The notes under the pieces are model-generated. The model saw only the letters and a list, made by a program, of their open reading frames with translations, was not told the DNA's origin and searched no databases. A stretch of 64,000 nt of DNA, from positions 186,001 through 250,000 of the forward strand of contig JAHBNG010000003.1 in the NCBI GenBank assembly GCA_019217005.1, in the 5' to 3' direction. Made by a program: the position numbers and the translations under genes. Below are positions 44,692-55,300 of the stretch, piece by piece; the first letter of the stretch is position 1; each line of letters starts with the position of its first letter. This DNA is from Chloroflexi bacterium TSY (GTDB lineage Bacteria; Chloroflexota; Anaerolineae; Caldilineales; Caldilineaceae).

Positions 44692-45096
44692 TCACTTGGT
44701 TTTTTCCAATCGCCACATGATGAGCCAGCATATTGTGCTAATGGCAATTGACAGAATCGCTATCGCAAAAAGCGGTGTACGGTTCGGATCCTCAATCGAT
44801 ATCGTATATGTATCCTTTTCGTCGTTCACTTGAATTTCAGTAGGGGTGATTCTCAGTAAGGCATTGCCAAAGCGCGAAACGTCTTGCTCCCCAGAAACAT
44901 GCAGACCTCGCAGATGCGCCACCGGCACAATCGTGCGTTGTCCAACAGTGATCGATTTCCCGACCAATTGTTCATTCAGCCTAGATTTTCGTGGGATTGT
45001 CTGTTGAGATTTAGACATATTCGATTTCCAATCTTTGAGTGTCCAGATAAAGTTTGCCGGCCCAACATTTAAGGGATTGAACGTTGGCTCATCCAT
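44692..45096 (-). CDS. Second GerW-like membrane protein
   Basis: From ATG 45096 the protein has 134 residues. SITVGQRTIVPVAHLRGLHV resembles the core strand of the neighbouring GerW-like protein (VTVIPVAQVEFGFG), and ALLRITPTEIQVNDEKDTYT follows. A C-terminal membrane helix (LFAIAILSIAISTICWLIMW) ends in WRLEKTK. The Gly-run is missing. The longer frame to 45315 reads through repeat-like intergenic DNA and is not supported by a better ribosome site (GAGAG lies about 12 bases before ATG 45096). The two proteins may form a membrane complex; this is inferred from shared plan and adjacency. Confidence 0.6.
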   Translation of the reverse strand: MDEPTFNPLNVGPANFIWTLKDWKSNMSKSQQTIPRKSRLNEQLVGKSITVGQRTIVPVAHLRGLHVSGEQDVSRFGNALLRITPTEIQVNDEKDTYTISIEDPNRTPLFAIAILSIAISTICWLIMWRLEKTK

Positions 45097-45345
45097 GGAA
45101 AAGATCTCTCTTCTAGAAAGTGCGCAACTGTGCCATAAAACTGTCGAATGATCAAGGAATTGCACACTTTCGTCTGATGAGCCTTGGACGTCTGAGTTGA
45201 ACGCTTCTATTATAGCATAGTTCTCAAAGGAATGATGAAGGTAATTTCGCAAAAGGTGAATGGACATGATACACTCTTCGAATAGGTTCCTATTTAAATT
45301 TATGAGTGTGTCCAATTTAATACACCAGATCTGGAGAAATTGCTT

Positions 45346-46533
45346 GTGCCAAATCTAGAAACATTTCGTCAAGAGACCCGCTCCTGCCTGGAAGTGAATT
45401 GCCCGGAATCGATGCGCCAACCCGATCCTGGTTCCAAAGAGGCATTTTACGGTGGCCGTCAGCCGACGTTTATCAATGATGATCAGCGCATCTGGTTTGA
45501 GCGAATGGTTGAGAAAGGCTGGACGGTGCCTCAGTGGCCACAAGAATACGGTGGAGCAGGACTGAACGACGAAGAACAAAAAGTACTCAGTGAAGAGATG
45601 AGTCGACTTGGCTGTCGTCCACCGCTTGTGGGCTTTGGGATCTGGATGCTTTCTCCGGTGCTCTTTAAATATGGGAACGATGAGCAGAAAAGAAAATTTT
45701 TGCCTCAAATCGCACGAGGTGAAGTCCGGTGGTATCAGGGATATAGCGAACCTGGGGCGGGATCAGATCTTGCTTCGTTGGCAATGCGTGCTGCCTCGGA
45801 TGGTGATGACTATGTTGTCACCGGCTCCAAAATTTGGACCACGTACGCCAACTTGGCAGATGCCATTTTCTGTCTCGTCCGCACTGATCCCGACGCACCA
45901 AAACATCGCGGCATCAGCTTTCTCTTGATTGAAGATATTCGTGTTCCCGAGGTACAAATCTCTCCCATTGAGTTGATCAACGGTCATTCTCCTTTCTGTG
46001 AAACTCATTTTGATGGTGTACGCGTGCCAAAAAAGAATCGGATTGGTGAGGAGAACCAAGGCTGGACCATTGCAATGAATCTATTGCAACATGAACGCAC
46101 CGGAATTGGGCTTGGACATGTGAGCAGCGGTATATCGATGCGGGACGTTGCGCTCGAATCAGTTGGTCTCGATGAAACAGGCAAATTGCGCAATCCCATT
46201 CTGCGCCAGGAACTTGCACGGTTGGAAATACGTGGGGAGGCGATACGTGCAACCGGGGAACGCGTGGCAGAAGAATCAAAATCAGGCCAAGGTCCGGGAC
46301 ATGCCTCGGCGGCACTCAAATACACCTCCACTGAATGGAACAAGTCACGCTATGAACTGCTTATGTCATTAGCTGGATTTTCTGGACTTGGTTGGGAAGG
46401 AGAGCAATTCCAAGAAGGTGATCTTTCTCGCGCATGGCTACGCACCAAAGCCAATACCATTGAAGGCGGTACATCAGAGATTCAGCTGAATATCATTTCC
46501 AAGCGTATTCTTGGATTGCCAATGGGTGGTTGA
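45346..46533 (+). CDS. Acyl-CoA dehydrogenase 1
   Basis: About 395 residues from GTG 45346 (GGAG nine bases upstream; TTG 45340 is the alternative but too close to GGAG). Domains: N-terminal helices (RMVEKGWTVPQWPQEYGGAG), middle FAD-binding beta domain (QGYSEPGAGSDLASL, GSKIWTTYANLADA), C-terminal helices (WLRTKANTIEGGTSEIQLNI). It oxidises an acyl-CoA to the enoyl-CoA, passing electrons to an electron-transfer flavoprotein. Its stop TGA is one base before the start of the second dehydrogenase, so the pair may form a heteromeric enzyme of the FadE26/27 (sterol-side-chain) style, which is inference. Confidence 0.93.
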   Translation: MPNLETFRQETRSCLEVNCPESMRQPDPGSKEAFYGGRQPTFINDDQRIWFERMVEKGWTVPQWPQEYGGAGLNDEEQKVLSEEMSRLGCRPPLVGFGIWMLSPVLFKYGNDEQKRKFLPQIARGEVRWYQGYSEPGAGSDLASLAMRAASDGDDYVVTGSKIWTTYANLADAIFCLVRTDPDAPKHRGISFLLIEDIRVPEVQISPIELINGHSPFCETHFDGVRVPKKNRIGEENQGWTIAMNLLQHERTGIGLGHVSSGISMRDVALESVGLDETGKLRNPILRQELARLEIRGEAIRATGERVAEESKSGQGPGHASAALKYTSTEWNKSRYELLMSLAGFSGLGWEGEQFQEGDLSRAWLRTKANTIEGGTSEIQLNIISKRILGLPMGG

Positions 46534-46534
46534 A

Positions 46535-47677
46535 ATGACTGATATTGCTATACACGAAGAACTTCAGCTTCTGCGCGACTCGGCCAGGAGTTTTATTCAG
46601 AAAGAGTCCCCAGTCAGCGCGCTGCGGAAGTTGCGGGATAACCGTGACGAAACAGGCTTTTCGCGCCAGTTGTGGCAAGAGATGGCAGAGCTAGGCTGGG
46701 TCGGCATGACGATTCCAGAACAATATGATGGCATGGGGTATGGGTACATAGGGTGGGGACCGATTTTGGAGGAGATGGGACGTGGCCTCGTGGCATCGCC
46801 CTATTTCTCAACCGCCGTGTTAGGTGCAACGGCTGTCCAACTGAGCGGTCGCGATGAGCAGAAGGAGTCTATCCTGCCGGAGGTCGCGTCTGGAGAGCGC
46901 CTGTTGGCCTTTGCTTTAGAAGAAGGAGACCACCATGCACCCGAAAGCACCGCTCTAGAAGCCACACGAACTGATAGTGGTTATGTGCTCAGTGGACGAA
47001 AACGCTTTGTCCAGGATGGACATGTGGCAGACCATCTCATCGTCACTGCACGGACCAGCGGACAACCAGGAGATCGTCGCGGGCTGAGCCTATTCCTCGT
47101 CGATGCGGCCGCTGCTGATATCGAGATTGATCGTACAATTATGGTTGACACCCGAAACGCCGCTGATATTGCCTTTAATGAAGTTGAGGTCTCCAGCGCA
47201 TCTCTCCTAGGAACTGCTGATGAGGGTGCCGAGATTCTAGAAAAAGTGCTCAATATTGGACGAATTGCATTGGCGACGGAGATGTTAGGTGTGGCGCAGG
47301 AAGCATTTGACCGCACCATCAACTATTTGAAAACACGACAGCAATTTGGTGTCTATATCGGCAGTTTCCAAGGACTACAACACCGTGCTTCGCAAATGTT
47401 CTGTGAGCTGGAAACAAGTAAATCGGTTGTACAGAAAGCCTTGCAAGCCATTGATGACGATACGCCTCATTTGGCTCAAATGGCAAGTCTCGCCAAATAC
47501 ACGTTGGGCGAAACAACCCAGTTGGTGACGCGTGAAGCGATTCAAATGTTTGGCGGCATCGGCATGACGGATGAAGAAGAGATTGGCTTTTTCATCAAAC
47601 GCGCCATCGTTGCGGAGAAGACATTGGGAGATCACGCCTATCATCTGAATCGCTATGCGTCTTTGCAAGGATATTAG
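46535..47677 (+). CDS. Acyl-CoA dehydrogenase 2
   Basis: 380 residues from ATG 46535. Conserved points include WVGMTIPEQYDGMGYGYIG in the N-terminal helices, SGRKRFVQDGHVADHLIV in the middle domain and TREAIQMFGGIGMTDEEEIG in the C-terminal helices. It is less similar to neighbour 1 than duplicate genes would be, as in alpha/beta heteromeric dehydrogenases. Spacing of one base to the preceding stop implies translational coupling. An MFS transporter follows after 79 bp and may be in the same transcript. Confidence 0.93.
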   Translation: MTDIAIHEELQLLRDSARSFIQKESPVSALRKLRDNRDETGFSRQLWQEMAELGWVGMTIPEQYDGMGYGYIGWGPILEEMGRGLVASPYFSTAVLGATAVQLSGRDEQKESILPEVASGERLLAFALEEGDHHAPESTALEATRTDSGYVLSGRKRFVQDGHVADHLIVTARTSGQPGDRRGLSLFLVDAAAADIEIDRTIMVDTRNAADIAFNEVEVSSASLLGTADEGAEILEKVLNIGRIALATEMLGVAQEAFDRTINYLKTRQQFGVYIGSFQGLQHRASQMFCELETSKSVVQKALQAIDDDTPHLAQMASLAKYTLGETTQLVTREAIQMFGGIGMTDEEEIGFFIKRAIVAEKTLGDHAYHLNRYASLQGY

Positions 47678-47756
47678 GCGCTCTAGATTGATCATCGCTC
47701 TAGCGGCGCAATCGGCGTGTCGGCAGGTACACGCAACCCGTAACACGTGACACGCA

Positions 47757-49097
47757 ATGCTCACTAATTATATCCGTCAACTTCGCCTCTTCAACTATGA
47801 TGTGCGCATGTATATGATTACTGCCGCACTGATTGGGTTCAACTACTTCGGAATCGTCTCCGTTCTTCTCAATCTTTATCTTTTGCGGTTGGGTTATGGA
47901 CCAGGCTTTATCGGTCTCGTCAATGGCAGTACGGCATTGGCGTTTGCCCTCTCATCTTTGCCATCGGGTGCATTGGGCAACCGATTTGGCTATCGCAAGA
48001 TCGTTGTGGCCGGAATTGGATTAATTGGTGCGGGGATTGGTCTCCTTCCTTTGGCAGAACTGCTATCCGACTTTTGGCGTGATGCCGGGGTATTGATGGC
48101 GCGCATCTTGGGGGGCGCAGGCTTTGCGCTTTACATTGTGAATGCCAATCCATATCTAGTTGTCGCGACAAGCACAGTGGAACGTGATCATGTCTTCTCA
48201 ATGCAAGTTGCGCTTCTACCGCTGGCTGGATTTATCGGTAGCCTTGTTGCTGGTGTATTGCCAGGATTCTTTGCTTCCTATTTGGACACCACGCTCGAGC
48301 AGGCAGCCCCTTACCGCTATCCACTCCTACTCGCGGCCCTCCTCCATCTGCCAGCAGTTTTTGCCCTATTGACAACGCGCGAAATTCCGAGAACGAGAAA
48401 CGTCAATAGGATATCCAAAAATAAAGCACCAGAGACACGAGACGAAAACCCGTCAAATCCGCACTCGACAGAGTCATCCACGCCTGAATCAAGACAAGTG
48501 CCAGTGACACCCTATCTCATTATTGGTTTCTTGGCTATTAGTGCCTTATTTCGCATGGCGGGCGAGGGAGCGGCACGCTCATTTTTCAACGTTTATCTCG
48601 ACACAGAACTTGGCGTCTCGACGGCTCGCATTGGCCTTCTCACAGCGTTTGGTCAAGTATTGGCTGGGCCGACCGCGATGGCTGCTCCCTTTCTCGTGAT
48701 GCGTCGCGGCAAAGTCCCCACAGTTGTCTTGGCCACGCTTGGTATCGCCGGAAGTCTCCTCCTGATGGCTCTCATGCCTCATTGGGTCAGCGCCGGTCTC
48801 GGCTTTATGGGTGTTGTTGGCATGCTCTCCATCACGCGCGCGGTCACGAATGTTGTTCAGATGGAAATTGTCACGGCAGATTGGCGTGGCACAACTTCTG
48901 GTGTCACTTCTATGGCCATGGGGATTGGGTTTTCGTCTATTTCATTAGGCGGTGGATATATTATTTCGCGTATGGGATTCCAATGGCTCTTCCTACTAGG
49001 CGCCGTCTCCGTCACATTGAGTGCCTTGCTCTTTTGGGGATATTTTCGCACGCCACGTGGAGAGTATGCGCGGGAAACGCTGTTTGACGGATCGTGA
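47757..49097 (+). CDS. MFS transporter
   Basis: The 446-residue protein has twelve predicted membrane helices in two halves separated by a hydrophilic loop near 215-250 (SKNKAPETRDENPSN). The conserved motif A appears as GALGNRFGYRKIVVAG after helix 2, with a weaker second copy in the C-terminal half (APFLVMRRGKVPTVVLA). The substrate is unknown; drug or organic-acid efflux are typical for the family. It is downstream of the acyl-CoA dehydrogenase pair. A long imperfect hairpin follows the stop. Confidence 0.9.
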   Translation: MLTNYIRQLRLFNYDVRMYMITAALIGFNYFGIVSVLLNLYLLRLGYGPGFIGLVNGSTALAFALSSLPSGALGNRFGYRKIVVAGIGLIGAGIGLLPLAELLSDFWRDAGVLMARILGGAGFALYIVNANPYLVVATSTVERDHVFSMQVALLPLAGFIGSLVAGVLPGFFASYLDTTLEQAAPYRYPLLLAALLHLPAVFALLTTREIPRTRNVNRISKNKAPETRDENPSNPHSTESSTPESRQVPVTPYLIIGFLAISALFRMAGEGAARSFFNVYLDTELGVSTARIGLLTAFGQVLAGPTAMAAPFLVMRRGKVPTVVLATLGIAGSLLLMALMPHWVSAGLGFMGVVGMLSITRAVTNVVQMEIVTADWRGTTSGVTSMAMGIGFSSISLGGGYIISRMGFQWLFLLGAVSVTLSALLFWGYFRTPRGEYARETLFDGS

Positions 49098-49146
49098 ACG
49101 AATTAAACATAAAGGCTTTACGCGAGATAGTGTACTTGACAACGTG

Positions 49147-49206
49147 ATTCGTGATACGTGGTGCGTACTGGATCGCTTGACGTATCACGTACCACGTATC
49201 ACGAAT
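49147..49206 (+). terminator. Strong hairpin after the MFS gene
   Basis: ATTCGTGATACGTGGTGCGT (49147-49166) pairs with ACGTACCACGTATCACGAAT (49187-49206) with one mismatch over 20 bp, 50 bp after the stop. There is no T tract. The sequence resembles the hairpin at 17232-17277 and the repetitive ACGTGA stretches near 47740. Confidence 0.55.
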
Positions 49207-49246
49207 TCATCGCTTGTACACTTTGTCGCGAAGACCCAACATAAAT

Positions 49247-49332
49247 AGGACTTACGCAGTTGAGCGTCGTGCACCAGAGAAACCAAGGATTTGCCAAATC
49301 CCTGGTTTCTGACTGACTTGCGTAAGTCCTAT
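49247..49332. mobile_element. 86-bp palindromic element (GGACTTACGCA ends)
   Basis: ATAGGACTTACGCA (49247-49260) and TGCGTAAGTCCTAT (49319-49332) are perfect inverted repeats. An inner stem pairs AGAAACCAAGGATTT with AAATCCCTGGTTTCT with one mismatch. AGGACTTACGCA ends are well known from transposon termini in other bacteria. It lies between two convergent genes, so it could also serve as a bidirectional terminator. Confidence 0.75.
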
Positions 49333-49352
49333 ATAAAGACGAATCCATTGTT

Positions 49353-52300
49353 TCAATTTGTATGAATCAATGGTAAAAATAATCGTTCCTGCTTGCCGTC
49401 TGCTGTCGGCGTGGCGGTCGATGTCCTGGTTGGCTTTGGTGTTTCACTGGTTGGCGTGGCAGTCGGTGTGCTGGTTGGCGTTGGCGTTCTGGTTGCTGAG
49501 ATTGCCTTCAATTGCACATTTACATTGCCCTGAAGCCCTACCCCATTCACTGAGACCGGATTTGCTGAGGCCAACTCCGGCTTGTCATTGTAATATTCGT
49601 CCGCATAAAGCACCCCTGTGCTGCATCGATCCCGTGCAGCAAACTCCACTCGATAGTCACCTGGACCCACACCGCTTGTACGATAGATTCCACCCCGATT
49701 CGTCTCCCCATCCGCGACCCGATTGCCCAACTCGTCGTAGCCCCGAATGCGAACATCGTTCAGCGGCTGGCCATTTTGTTCTGACGTTACACGACCCGTT
49801 AGTTGGCCACCTGGTTCTAGCACAGCATTGATGTTCGGCACGTGTTGAGGAGCCTTGACAGAAACCTCTGTGGCGTCTGACAAAGTCGACCGATCATTGT
49901 AGTAGGCGTAGGCGTAACGGGCTGACTCTTCATGATCCTCTGGCATAAACAGGATTCGATAATCATCGCTGAGTAAACCAGCCGTCTTGTACTCACCCTT
50001 TCCATCTGTTTCCGTAATTTCCCTCAATCTGCCATTACTGTCATAGAACCAAACATCCACGTCATCTAGCGGTAACCCTGTGTCCGCGGCTGTTACCACA
50101 CCCGAGATTTGTCCGCCACGGGTCAAGACAGTGTCCTGATTTGCAACGATGCGTGCGCCACGTATTGCAATCGCCTCGGCCTGTTCGAAGGTTCTTTGAT
50201 TTCCGGAATATTCCCATAAATAACTCACACCAGGTTCAGGAAGAAAAAGCAAACGATAGTCACCATCTGCCAATCCATTTGTGCGATACTGCCCGTCTTC
50301 ATCGGTTTCCACAGTGCCTACATAGTAATTGCGTGTAACGTCATAGATTGAGACATCCACATCCTTCAACGGTTGTCCCGTATCTTCCGCAGTGACTCGC
50401 CCCACAACGCGTCCACCAAGCGGCATGATCAAACGTTCGATCCGTTGCTCACCTGGCTCAAGTTGATGGGTACCAAGTTGAACCAAGCGGTATGGTGCAG
50501 ACGGGGAATGATCATCAGGTTCCAGAGCCATTGTGAATGAGCCACTTGCTAATTCATCAATATAGTAAATGCCCAAACGCCCCGTATCATCATTGCCGTG
50601 CACTGGACAACCATCTACGTCAATCGAGACATCCTCAAGTGGACGAGATGTATCCTCCGCAATGACCCGACCAGCGATGAGGCCACTACCTGCCTCATCT
50701 TTGGATAAAGAGCCATCAACGTTGTCAACCAATTCAGGGGGACTGAGCTCAATTGGACCAAGCAAGTCGGCAGAGGATGAGATCTCGACCCAATAGGAAC
50801 CTTTGACAAATCCGGGCGAAATATAGCGACCCGCATCATCGGTCTGACTTCCTGCAATCCGTTCCCCACTATCAACTGAATAGAAAACGATATCATGATC
50901 ACTGATTGGTGCGCCACCTTCGGCGCGGACAATTTGCCCCGCAATCTGTCCACCTTTCGCTAATGAAGCTCTTACCTGACTGATGTTGGGGGCGTTTACA
51001 CGCACTGGCGTTGCCGACACCAAATCTGGTTTGCCGCCTGAATAGGTCGTTGGGTACGCTGCGGCCGTCTTTGTGGAATCAAATGGCGGTGCATATCGGA
51101 GGCGATAATCGCCATTTGGCAGTCCTCGGAACACGAAGTTGCCAGTCATATCATCTGTTGTTGTCCCTGCCACGCGTTCACCATTCGCGTTGTAAATCAC
51201 CACTCCTACGTCACCCAGCGTTTGTCCCGTATCGACAGCAGCAACAGTGCCTGAAATTTGTCCGCCAAGAATCAGGGTGGCGTCAATATTGCCGATAGTC
51301 AGCAAAGATTCCACGTGGACTGGGTCAAATTGACCCATGCTGGACTTGCCGTTGTAGTAAGCCTTTTGATAGAGATCAGACACAGAGACAGTTGAGCCAT
51401 TGGGTGGTTGAAATTTGATCCGATAGTCACCCGGAGGCAACTCAGTGAGCTGATAGAGTCCATTCTGATCGCTAAGGTCACCGTCAACGTAGCCAGTATC
51501 GTCGTTGCCGCTTGATGCGTGATATGCACGTACGTGGACCCCTTGCAGCGGCAATCCGCTGTTTTGAGCAAAAACGGTTCCAGTGATTTGGCCATATGGA
51601 GGCAGTGGCGTTAATGCAGCGTTGATATCCTTGACAATGGACGCATCGGTGATATTGACAGGAGCCGCAGAGATAAAGGTCGAGCTATTGTCATAATATT
51701 CTTCCTGGTAGCGAGCCGAATCGCCGTAACTCGGCGGCTCAAATTTGACTCGATAACGACCCTTGAAAAATGCAGTAGTCGTATAGAAACCTGCCGCGTC
51801 CGTTGTGGCTGAATCGATCATGAAGCGCTCGGCGGCATCATAAAATTCGACCGAGATATTCTCCAAAGGCGAACCCGTCGCTTCATCGGTTACGCGTCCC
51901 GCAATCTGACCGCCAGGTTCTAATGATAAATTGATATTCGAGACCAACTCAGGTGCCGTGATGGGGATGGGGTCTAGATAATGACCCGGAAGATATTGGG
52001 CAGAGAGGCCACCTGTCGCAGGTCGTGCCACAATCCAATAGTGTCCATCCACAAGTTTGGTGACAGTATAGGCACCGCTGGCATCTGTGGTGGTCGAGTC
52101 GACGAGATTACCACGTAGGTTATAGACAGAGACATGGATTGCGGGAAGAGGGATGCCCGCATTCCGTTGGGTGTTTGCCACTGTCACCTGTCCAGTGATT
52201 CGACCACCGCGCTTGAGCTGGATGTTAAGATTGTTTCTGACTTCCGGTGCAACCAGCGCAATTGTGTCCTCAAGCGATCGGGATAAATACTCGCCTGACA

Positions 52301-55300
52301 AGCCAACTTCGGGTGTTGTCAGCTTCAAGCTATAGCTATCCGAGGGCAGGGCCACAATGGTATAGAAGCCAGAAGCATCGGTTCTGACGCTGTCAACAAA
52401 GCGTTCGTTGCTATCAAAAATTGTGATCCGAACGTCTGGTAGGGGGATATTTGCCTCTTGCGCCGTCACTTGGCCTTGGATCTTCGCACCCCGGCGCAGA
52501 TCGGCATTCGCACTCTTTGTCTCTTCTCCCACGATGAGAATTGGTGTGGCGCTGTTCAGATCCGGTTGGTCGTCGTAAAATTTCGAGAGGAATTCCGCAG
52601 ATGGACCAGATGATAAGGGGGTAAATTCTAACCGATATGCACCTGGGGGAAGGGGCTGAATCCGATAGAAGCCCTCTACATCAGTGGATTTACGCTCCAC
52701 TTGCCGTCCGGCTGCATTATAGAGCCGAACCCATACCCCTTCTGCTGGTACACCTTCACCGATGATCGTGCCTTCGATCGTGCCACCTCGGATTAGATCG
52801 GCATTGACAATCATCGTCTCACCCGCACTGATTGTGACGGGGGTAGCAGAGCCCAGGTCGGACTTGCTGTCATAGTATTCGGGTAAAAAGAGTCTAGATT
52901 CACCACTGCTCCGCGGCTCGAATTCCAATCGATATTCTCCAGGAAACAGTCCCGGCATTTGATAGAAGCCGTTGGCATCGGCGAATTCACTCTTGACCAG
53001 CTCTCCGGTTGAATCATAAAGCCTGACAGTGATTCTTTCCAAAGGCTTACTTTCGCCCGTAATCGTCCCTTTAATCGTGCCCCCACGGACGAGACCAGCG
53101 CTGGCCATCACCGTCTCGTCTGCGGCAATGGTGATAACCGTGGCAGAATCTAGATCGGCTTGATTCTCATGGTATTCAGGTAAAAACACGCTTGCTTCAC
53201 CCCGGTTTGGTGGCTCAAACTTTAGACGATATTCTCCGGGGAATAATCCAGGTAGACGATAATGACCGTCTGCTTTGGTTGATACACTCTTTAGACTCTT
53301 GCCAGTTGAGTCGTAGAGAAAGACATCGACATCTTCCAAAGGCCCATTTTCACCAGATATTGTGCCTTCAATCGCACCACCGCGGCTTAGCACAACATCT
53401 GCTGTTATGGTCTCATCTGCAACAATCGGGATCATCGTAGCAGAGTCTAGGTCAGGCTGATCATCGTAATATTCTGGCAGAAATTCGCTTGACGCACCGC
53501 CACGAAGTGGCTCAAATCGCAATTTGTATTGACCAGGAGACAACGGTTGGAACAGATAATCGCCACGAACGGTTTTAACGGTGCCGCTCAACTGTTCATC
53601 TCCCTCCATGTGGAATAGAGAAACAGTAATATCATCCAGCAGGTTTCCTTCACCCGTTATGGTCCCTTCAAGCGTACCTCCTTGGACAAGTTCAGCGCTG
53701 ATGGTCACTGTCTCTCCAGCAACAATTTCTATTGTCGCGGCGGAATCCAGGTCGGGTTGGCTGTCATAGAATTCAGGGAAAAATTTGCTGGGTTGACCGT
53801 TTACGGTTCCTGGCATAAATTCCAGACTATATTGGCCTGAGGACAATGGGTAGAAGCGATAGTTACCGTTACTATCCGTCAAAGCACTCTTCACAAATTC
53901 CTTGTCCGCATCATATAATTTGACAAGAATATCTTCTAATGGCAGATCCTTACCCGTCACTCTACCTTGAATTACGCCGCCCGAGACGAGATCTGCATTG
54001 ATCGTCACGGTTTCACCGGCAACAATCTGTATATTTGTGGCAGTCTCTAAACTCGGTTGGCTGTCATAGTACTCGGCAAGAAATTCGCTGACGACGCCGT
54101 TCATCACAATGGGTATAAATTCCAATCGATAGTTTCCTGGCACCAACGATTGAATACGATAAAAGCCATTGGCATCGGTCGTGCTGCTATCAACCCGATC
54201 TCCGTTGCTATCGTAAACGTTGACTGAGATATCTTCCAAGGCGACATTATCACCAGTTACGACTCCCTCAATTGTGCCGCCTCGTTTAAGCGTTGCATCT
54301 GCCACTGTTGTTTCGTCTGCTGTAATCGTGATGATCGTGGCTGAACCCAGATCGGATTTGCCCTCATAATATTGAGGGAGAAACCCATTCGCTTCGTTTA
54401 AGCTTGACGGTTCGAATTTCAATCGATATTCCCCAGCGAATAATGGCGAAAACTGATAGTAACCGTTGGCGTCAGTGAATTTACTCATGATTGTGGCGCC
54501 AGTTGAATTAAAGAGCCGAACCCGCACACGCTCTAAAGTCATATTTTCGCCACGTACAGTGCCTTCAATTTTGCCCCCTCGGGCAAGCTCAGCATCTGCC
54601 GACACCGTTTCATTCGAAATGATCTCGAGCACCGTGGCAGAGTCTAGACTGGATTGATTGTTATAAAATTCGGGCAGATACTCATTCGAGGGGCCGTGAC
54701 TTTGCGGTGCAAACTCCAGCCAATATTGACCTGGCGGCAACGGCAGCAGGCGATAGCGCCCGTTAGAATCGGTACTGTCTGAAACGTTCGTCCGTCCATC
54801 GGCATTATAGACTTTGACAAATACGCTTTCAAGAGGTGTGTCGTTGCCGGTCACAGTTCCCTCGATGGTTGCGCCAAGACTTAGCGTCGCATTGACGATG
54901 AGCGGTTCACCAGCATCCAGCGCAATAATCGTTGCCGATTCTAGATCTGGTTGATCATCGTAATATGCGGACAAGAGTTCGGTTGGCAAGGGATCAAACT
55001 CTAATTTATACTGACCTGCTGGGATCGCTTGAAAGTGGTAGCGGCCGTTGGCGTCGATGAATTCGGTCTCTACATGTCGACCATCAACATCGACCAGCCT
55101 TACAAAGCCGCGCTCGACCGGTTGCCCATTGTCACCCCTCGTCAACGTGCCGGAGATCTGACCCGTATTTTGCAAAATAGGATCGTTTGAACTCAATTGA
55201 TCGGCCTGGGCTGCTGCAATCTCTAGGACATTCTCATTCGTCGATGCTTCACGAACATTGGCCTGAGTTGCGATAGACACCATCAGAAAAATGGCGTGTT

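Noticed and set aside
49358..49831. 157-residue plus-strand frame under the giant repeat gene
   Set aside because: It is the complement of Thr/Pro linker and repeat codons, Cys- and His-rich by composition bias, with no ribosome-binding site.
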